A stretch of DNA of 64,000 bases, taken from Polytrichum commune. Its lineage: Eukaryota > Streptophyta > Polytrichopsida > Polytrichales > Polytrichaceae. The number at the start of each line of letters is the position of its first letter. Positions within the stretch are counted from its first letter, which is position 1. The stretch covers positions 7,872,001 to 7,936,000 of the forward strand of contig OX485804.1 of the NCBI GenBank assembly GCA_950295325.1, given 5' to 3'. This document shows, in pieces, positions 58,190-64,000 of the stretch. The notes under the pieces are model-generated. The model did not search any database. It had not been told where the DNA came from and was given only the letters and a program-made list of their open reading frames with translations. Made by a program: the position numbers and the translations under genes.

Positions 58190-58740
58190 AGCATTACTTA
58201 AATCTTGGGCATGCGTTTGTGGGTTCAAGAAGAACCCTGAAACAAAATGAAATTGGTTTTAGAATCCGGGAAGCCAAAAGGCTAATGGGATTAAAAATAC
58301 ATCAAGATGAGTTTAAACTGGCTAATTTCTTAGAGTGCTAGAGTGTGATAACCTCCTTGAGATAGACTAATGTCAACTTAATGATACGATTGAAAGAAAG
58401 ACTTGAGGCTCCCTAATACTACATTCTCGAATAATGAAGGAAACCTATCTTTATTGGGTCTATATAGGGGACACTCCAACACAAAGTGTGCCTCATTTTC
58501 AACTCCGTTGTAAGAGCATAAGTGGCATAGTCTATTATCTCCAGGGATAGGGATTGTCAACGACCGTTCAAGTCTATGGTTTGAGGTGTGGTAAGCAACG
58601 ATGATCTTGCATTGTGGTGGTGTCAATGCTCGCTTCAAGTACAATTCACAACTGTAGTTGAGAAAATCCTTGAGGCAGAGATCATTTAGTTTCTTCTATG
58701 AGAAACAAAAATAATTCCATTCGCTAGCAAGGAAAACCTC
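58190..58740 (-). mobile_element. 3' fragment of a LINE (zf-RVT region)
   Basis: Minus-strand text FLASEWNYFCF, then LNDLCLKDFLNYSCELYLKR leads into the open frame 58644-58378: LTPPQCKIIVAYHTSNHRL, then CHLCSYNGVENEAHFVLECP. This is the C-x2-C...H-x4-C finger at the C-terminus of plant LINE polyproteins. After the stop near 58378 similar text continues to about 58190. It ends within about 45 bp of the acetyltransferase gene's upstream segment. RT and endonuclease are absent: a typical 5'-truncated insertion. Confidence 0.85.
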
Positions 58741-59472
58741 CTAGATATCATCTAATGTGATTTTTGATGTTGTTGGGTTGTCATGGATTTCTCAATGAGA
58801 TAGACCTCATGATGCCTTGACCACATGGTTGTTTATTTGTGCCAGGTGTTCAATCCTTGTTAAGCTAGGTGCTGGGATAATGTGGTTGCTTGATTGACTA
58901 TCCAAGAGGAGGGTAGGTGGGTAAACCATTGATGAAAACCCATGGTGAGCTTAAGAGCGTATAACTCTATGAGGAGTACTCTATAATTAATGTTTACATA
59001 ATCCTTATGTGATGCTCTCATTTGTCATAAATATGGTTAAATTTGACTAGGTGGGATGAGGAACATTTGAAGATCAACATCTAATATTCTCCACCCTACC
59101 ACCTCGCCCAACATAGGGGCCACTACACTTATTTCCTCAACCATCATACCATGGGGAGGTCATTGTCTAAATTTTACTAAACCACGTGAGAAAAAAAATA
59201 TAAGGTACCTTTAATTCAATAAAGAAAAAAATTATACAAAATTTAAAAAAATTATAGCTTGGATAAATGACCTGCAAAGTATTATATCTAAATTAGGGTA
59301 GGTGAAAAGTATAGGTGGTATTTTATTTTTATCAATAAAATAAAGTATGTAATATTTGGACAAACAAAGAATATATTTGTGGATCAATGAATGCATTTGG
59401 ATTGGATGAGAGATTTGCCCCAATTGACTAAAAGTCATCCAATTTAGAAGTTGGCATTGGATATCTTGGTTT
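58741..59472. other. Non-coding DNA, no recognised gene
   Basis: AT-rich; the minus-strand frame at 59232-59570 runs into an inverted-repeat element and has no motif. Confidence 0.6.
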
Positions 59473-59870
59473 AGGGCCACTTCACACATGAGCCAAGACC
59501 CATGACCATGAAAATTGTGAGAGCCCGATAGAAGTGTCCAAAGGCTATCCAAAAACATTTTCAAAATCATATAGTGTGGTCACATATAACCTAGCCCTCA
59601 ACCAAATGCTACTTAAATAAATATCTATTCATGTGGGGTCCTCACACATGAGTAGATATAATAATCAACAATTGGAAGATTTTAGAGTGCCATGGTCTCT
59701 AACTTTGTGTTAAGCCTATCTCCAAAAGGTTGTTTTGAAAGTAATCCAAATGACCATGAAACATGATCCATTTGTTACCATGTAGAAATCCACGTAGACT
59801 TTACATTAATCTTGCATTCACTTATTTCATTGGTCCCTCAAGCATAGTGTGAAGCAAACTTAAAGCGGCC
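59473..59870. mobile_element. 0.4-kb element of the CCACTTCACAC family
   Basis: Left end AGGGCCACTTCACACATGAG with CCATGACCATGA; right end, inverted, GCTTCACACTATGCTTGAGG. Both match the ends of the element at 31366-31508, which therefore looks like an internally deleted relative. Another stray end lies at about 59905-59945. Confidence 0.6.
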
Positions 59871-59927
59871 CCGACTCTCCCACCGATGACAGTGCGCCTG
59901 AAGTGCAATGGTCACATGCCCTAAGTT

Positions 59928-60374
59928 TTGTGTGTGCTCTTGAGGAAGTTTAGTGTTATTGGAGGATGTGTTTTGAATAGTGAGGGAGTTGCATGTGACC
60001 CAACCTTGGATCTCACAAACAAATTTATAGGTTCAACACAAGTCGCAGCCCCTTCACAACAAACACGGTTCCACATTCTGTGGACTGTAGAAAGAGGCAA
60101 TCCAATTCATCTAGCGTACAACCTGAGCAGTAAGCCTACAAAGGTGGATGATGGCGATGCTCAAGTTTCAAGGGTTGAAATGGAAGAAGGGAATCAAAAC
60201 TTTGAGGGTGTTATCGAAGACAAAGTCGTAGAGGAGGTTGTGCTTCCTCTACCCATTACTGAGGATGAATCACAACACGTTATTTCAAATATGTTGGATT
60301 GTGAGGAAGTGTTTGGAGAATCTAGTATTGTAGTCATAAAATGTATGCCAACAATGGAGTATGACAAACATTGA
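59928..60374 (+). CDS. Unrecognised 148-codon ORF
   Basis: The frame starts MCVLLRKFSVIGGCVLNSEG and has an acidic middle (VEMEEGNQNFEGVIEDKVVEEV). No domain, signal or membrane segment is seen. It begins inside a stray end of the CCACTTCACAC family, so its start is doubtful. Downstream, near 60550-60600, an RSKGRPPKNN-like basic patch appears in another frame, which suggests a decayed mobile element or gene. I cannot assign a function. Confidence 0.2.
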   Translation: MCVLLRKFSVIGGCVLNSEGVACDPTLDLTNKFIGSTQVAAPSQQTRFHILWTVERGNPIHLAYNLSSKPTKVDDGDAQVSRVEMEEGNQNFEGVIEDKVVEEVVLPLPITEDESQHVISNMLDCEEVFGESSIVVIKCMPTMEYDKH

Positions 60375-62957
60375 ATCATCAAGGCCACTTTGGTTTCTCA
60401 ACTTAATGCCAATCTATCTCAATAACAACAATGACTACATCAACGCCTCCTCTTCACCCACCTCCATGTTGGTCAGATGGGGATCCAAAGTGGGTGTCTT
60501 TTTGTTTCTAGAAACTCAATTAAATTTTCTTCAATAATTAAAGTTGCCAAGAAACGCAGCAAAGGGAGACCACCCAAGAACAACACCCCAACTTCAATTT
60601 TCCAAGGAGTTGATAGTGGTATAAGATGGAGTGGGTAGGTTTAAATGATGCAAAGGAAGTTTGCCAAAACATGGAAATTATGCAAGCAACCCATTGACCT
60701 CCAAAAAAGGCAAGAAACTACATTAAAAAAAACGGCTTGCCATGTTGAACTTTGGAATCATGATGTACTATTTTCCCCCTGCTCCAGGGTACCTCAAATT
60801 CCACTATGATCAAATAGATTGTTAGTGGGTAGATACAAATTCAATTAGGTCAAATGTGACCTTGGAATATAATCCAGTTAGAATTTTTTTTTTCACTTGG
60901 TCCCATAGATGCTAAGAGCTTGAATGTATTTGTGGAAAAATCATAGTTGTAAGAGTTGCATTGTTGCTAATCAAGCTTGAACACGTGTCCCTTCAAGACA
61001 ATATTGTGCCTTGAATCTATAAAATGCATGCGTGTGGTTGACCTAGATTTGTTACTAACTCCCAATAAAATATAGAGTGCATAGCAGAGGAGGGTAAAAT
61101 CCAACATCTTACCCCTCTTGTTGACTCAAACCAAACATTGCTTCCACATGTTGTTCTAGAGTCAGTGGTGAGAGCACTAACCATGTGGCATTTGACTTGA
61201 AGTCCACATTGGTGAGTGTTGAGGTTATAGCTATACACTTGCTAGCCAAAGAAAAACTTAAGAAAGATATGAAACTAATAGCCTTGGAGGATCACCAATG
61301 GCACTTGAGGTCTTCATACCACAATTATGTGGGTGTAGTAAGGGTGAACTTTGTGGAGTATTGTAAAAAGTTTTGATTCACCTTTGGAGATCATTCCAAG
61401 AACACAATGCACAACCTTTTTGCCAATTTGTTTTTTTATAAAAAATCTCATGTCAAACATCTATGTTTGAAATTAGTGCCAAATAAAGGGAGTCTAGTTT
61501 AGTTATTAACCCCAATCACAAGCCTCTAAAGAGAAGTCTATTGACTTAACCGCATTTGACCATCAAGTACTAGTACGTTGAAGGCATTCAAATACTTAGT
61601 GTAGTGAATGAAACTACTGCCGATGAGAAAAACCATTAACTCTAGTTGGGGATCTTAAATCAAAGAAAATAAGGTCATGTTGGGGATTTGGCAAACAAGC
61701 AGGGGCATTGTGGGTACAACAAGTGAGTACATGAGTAATCAATATGTGCCTAACGTGGGTTGGTTCAAGACGAGTTGTTGCATATCAAAACGACTCAAAT
61801 TTGCGGTTGTGGTTTGAGTCATTAGCTTAGTTGAGTGTCATTTAGGTGAAAGTTCTCCGGGATGCCCTCTGTGATTCTTACTATGATGTAGGGTGGGTTG
61901 CATAATTGTTTTGACTGACCTCCAATTGCTCGTTGAACTGTTTTGGGTAGGATTTTAGGTAGAGGTTGTCGCAATGTTTTTTGGCAAATTGTACACTTTG
62001 GAGCATCGGAGCTAGAATCAAGGTTTGGGCTTTCTGTCTTGAGCACAAAAAGTTATGGTTTTAACCACTTGAACATGAACAATGACAAAAATTGCTTCAC
62101 ATCTGAATGTGTAAACCCTCACTAAACTTTGTGATTGGTGTTGGATGGTTCTATTCTAATGCTACATGCATGTATGCGATTGTGTTTCTAAACACAAATT
62201 TTGGAAGCATTTGCATGTGTTTCAAGCATTTTATCACCATTTTCATGTGTGTATGTTTTGTCTGAATATTTGCAAATTAGGAAGCTAAATTGTGTGCATG
62301 TTGTGTTGATGTGTGAATTATGATATTGTACGTGTGAGTGTTAGATTTTACATGACATCATAAAAAAACATGATTCATAACTACTATATGCCCATGTAAA
62401 AGAAGAATGAATACCAAGTTAACCTACAAATAGGGTCCTCAAAATAGTAGATATTAGAAAATTACATAATAGTAGGGCCCATAATATTTACCTTCTCCAA
62501 TATAATACCCCCCCCTAAAAACACCTTGTGTTTTCATGTATTCCCACTAAATACAAAGGAGTGACCTCCTCGAGTTTTCCTTTGTTCTAGGTTTTGTTCA
62601 TATTTTTGAATGTAACCACACCAAATTGCAACACTTTAGGCATTGAGCACAATTGTTATCATTTGAAAGTTCCATTAAAGTATTTTTCGTTATGGATTAA
62701 TGTCAAGTTAAGTCAATATGTCAAGATTTTGATAAATGGTACACTTTACAAATAAAATAAATTCTATAAAATAAGTTCATTTGCATACTACATTTATAGG
62801 GTCTTGAAAACATCTCAAAGTACCAAATTATCTACTAATAGGGTGCCAATTATTCAATCAATTTAGATGAACAACCCACCTTTAAATAACCCCCGACTGC
62901 ATGTGGTTTACAAAAAGTATATAGCTAAGTGACCTCCCTACAGGTGCATCATACTCA
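60375..62957. other. Non-coding DNA, no recognised gene
   Basis: Protein-like scraps in changing frames (60540-60720 on the + strand; 62046-61822 on the minus strand with CTICQKTLRQP) suggest a decayed element, but no motif is firm. Confidence 0.5.
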
Positions 62958-63110
62958 TTCCTCAAAGCACACTTGCCGTGGCTGCCATAGCTTGTCTCTA
63001 TGCCCAACAAAATAACCCAACAAGAAACCACACAACATGTTCACCCTAGATGGATGACCTTTCTAGGTTGTAATACCTCTCATTCATCCACTTCGGAGGA
63101 TGAGAATCAT
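62958..63110 (-). repeat. Diverged copy of the GNAT gene's 5' flank
   Basis: GCCATAGCTTGTCTCTATGC, GATGGATGACCTTTCTAG and AATACCTCTCATTCATCC follow the order and spacing of 58008-58135 (GCCATAGCCTGTCCTATCGC, GATGGATGACCTTTCTAG, CATACCTCTCATCCAT). No coding exon of the acetyltransferase is found next to it. Confidence 0.65.
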
Positions 63111-63281
63111 TATGCTTTAAGAAATCACTTTTAAACATGCAGAGACTCCCATACCATTATTTAGCACACACATATTGCTATGAGGGCCTAGGAATACAAT
63201 AGCATAATCCTTCACACATCTTTAACTTACATCAAATTCATCTTGTGGCCCACCATAATGTGGCCCCACATGCTTGCAAAG

Positions 63282-63603
63282 CTACACTAAATATGATAAT
63301 TAGTGTTGTTACCACCCTATCCTGCTCAACACTAATTTTCAATTTTTTGATAATTAGTGTTAGACATAAATGCACCGCCACCTTCCCTACTGCCACCTCC
63401 TTTCTCCTTGTATCATTGTTAAATTTTTTTTCTATCCTTACTAACACTAAATTCGTGCATGTAACTTCCACATATCATCATAGTTGATATTTAGTGTTTG
63501 AGTTTACATTTGATGTTACTTACTTTCATAGGGTTAGTGATATTTAGTGTATGCATTCGTATTTAGTGTAACCAACACTAAATATCATATGATGTTTAGT
63601 GTA
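63282..63603. mobile_element. CACTA-like miniature element, near-complete copy
   Basis: Left end CTACACTAAATATGAT and, inverted, right end CTACACTAAACATCAT. Several ATTTAGTGT subterminal motifs occur in both orientations. The first half matches 26615-26790. Length about 322 bp. A 3-bp target duplication was not recognised. Confidence 0.65.
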
Positions 63604-64000
63604 GTGAGTTGGGGTTTTCTAAGTGACCATATGGGGACATTCTGGTAGCATGTTGTCACAGTCCTTTTTTACACAAGAATAATACAATCATGAATGCACA
63701 TGAGACACCAATATTGAGAACTTTCAAACTTGGTACAATACAAAGCTTTATCACTTAATTACACTATTATGATTGCTATGAGCTCGTGTCACCCACCTAT
63801 AGGAGAGATAAAAGATGATCATGTTTCCTCCCCTGAGCTCTCTTAAACCCAAAGGCACTCCTAGTCGTATCCATATTTATTCATAACATCTAAGAGATAT
63901 TTTTAGAAGCCCAAAGCTTCTTTATCTATATACATAGATCAATTCATTATATGATATTTTTTTAATCTTTTGGCTCCATCACAATCCTCTAGTTCGAATT
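63604..64000. other. Non-coding DNA to the window end
   Basis: AT-rich, no frame or repeat recognised. Confidence 0.6.

Noticed and set aside
1-64000. CRISPR arrays, bacterial operons, rRNA or plastid genes
   Set aside because: No regularly spaced identical repeats, no ribosome-binding-site-led gene clusters, and no rRNA or organelle gene text were seen; introns and plant elements show nuclear plant DNA.

Overview
This is a stretch of nuclear DNA from a land plant with a repeat-rich genome. The evidence is a plant-only Ninja-family (EAR-motif) gene entering at the left edge, an intron-containing acetyltransferase gene, plant-type Ty1/copia, LINE and hAT elements, many miniature inverted-repeat elements, long AT-rich non-coding tracts and a plant telo-box (TTTAGGG repeats) inside an intron. 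I cannot place it below the level of land plants.

Layout. 1-2180: the 5' end of a minus-strand Ninja-family gene running off the left edge, with a GA-rich leader and a microsatellite-rich upstream region. 2181-5828: AT-rich DNA without a gene. 5829-8630: a decayed retroelement of unusual make-up (methyltransferase-like segment, RNase H, zinc finger, PD-(D/E)XK-like tail). 8631-14399: non-coding DNA with short tandem repeats. 14400-19269: an old Ty1/copia element with both LTRs, inserted in a roughly 340-bp tandem repeat. 21580-26292: a terminal-inverted-repeat element whose left arm was split by a 3952-bp hAT transposon (21601-25552) that keeps its terminal repeats and a perfect 8-bp target duplication. 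26586-36930: a field of small inverted-repeat elements, two of them with perfect 9-bp target duplications. 37040-41260: a second, more decayed copy of the retroelement seen at 5829-8630. 41261-56233: mostly empty, with GC-rich patches, a 0.72-kb inverted-repeat element and one long near-perfect hairpin. 56234-57966: a three-exon GNAT acetyltransferase gene on the minus strand, the only complete gene in the window, followed upstream by a LINE 3' fragment. 58741-64000: non-coding, with inverted-repeat elements, one unexplained 148-codon ORF and a diverged copy of the acetyltransferase gene's 5' flank.

Only two loci look like functioning host genes: the Ninja-family gene (transcriptional corepressor adaptor) and the GNAT gene. 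They are far apart and nothing suggests they work together. Everything else recognisable is mobile DNA in various stages of decay. The most unusual object is the retroelement family present twice (5829-8630 and 37040-41260): both copies align module by module, neither shows a reverse transcriptase here, and both carry the marked lack of G on the + strand that sets them apart from their surroundings. All calls were made by eye, with no database search.
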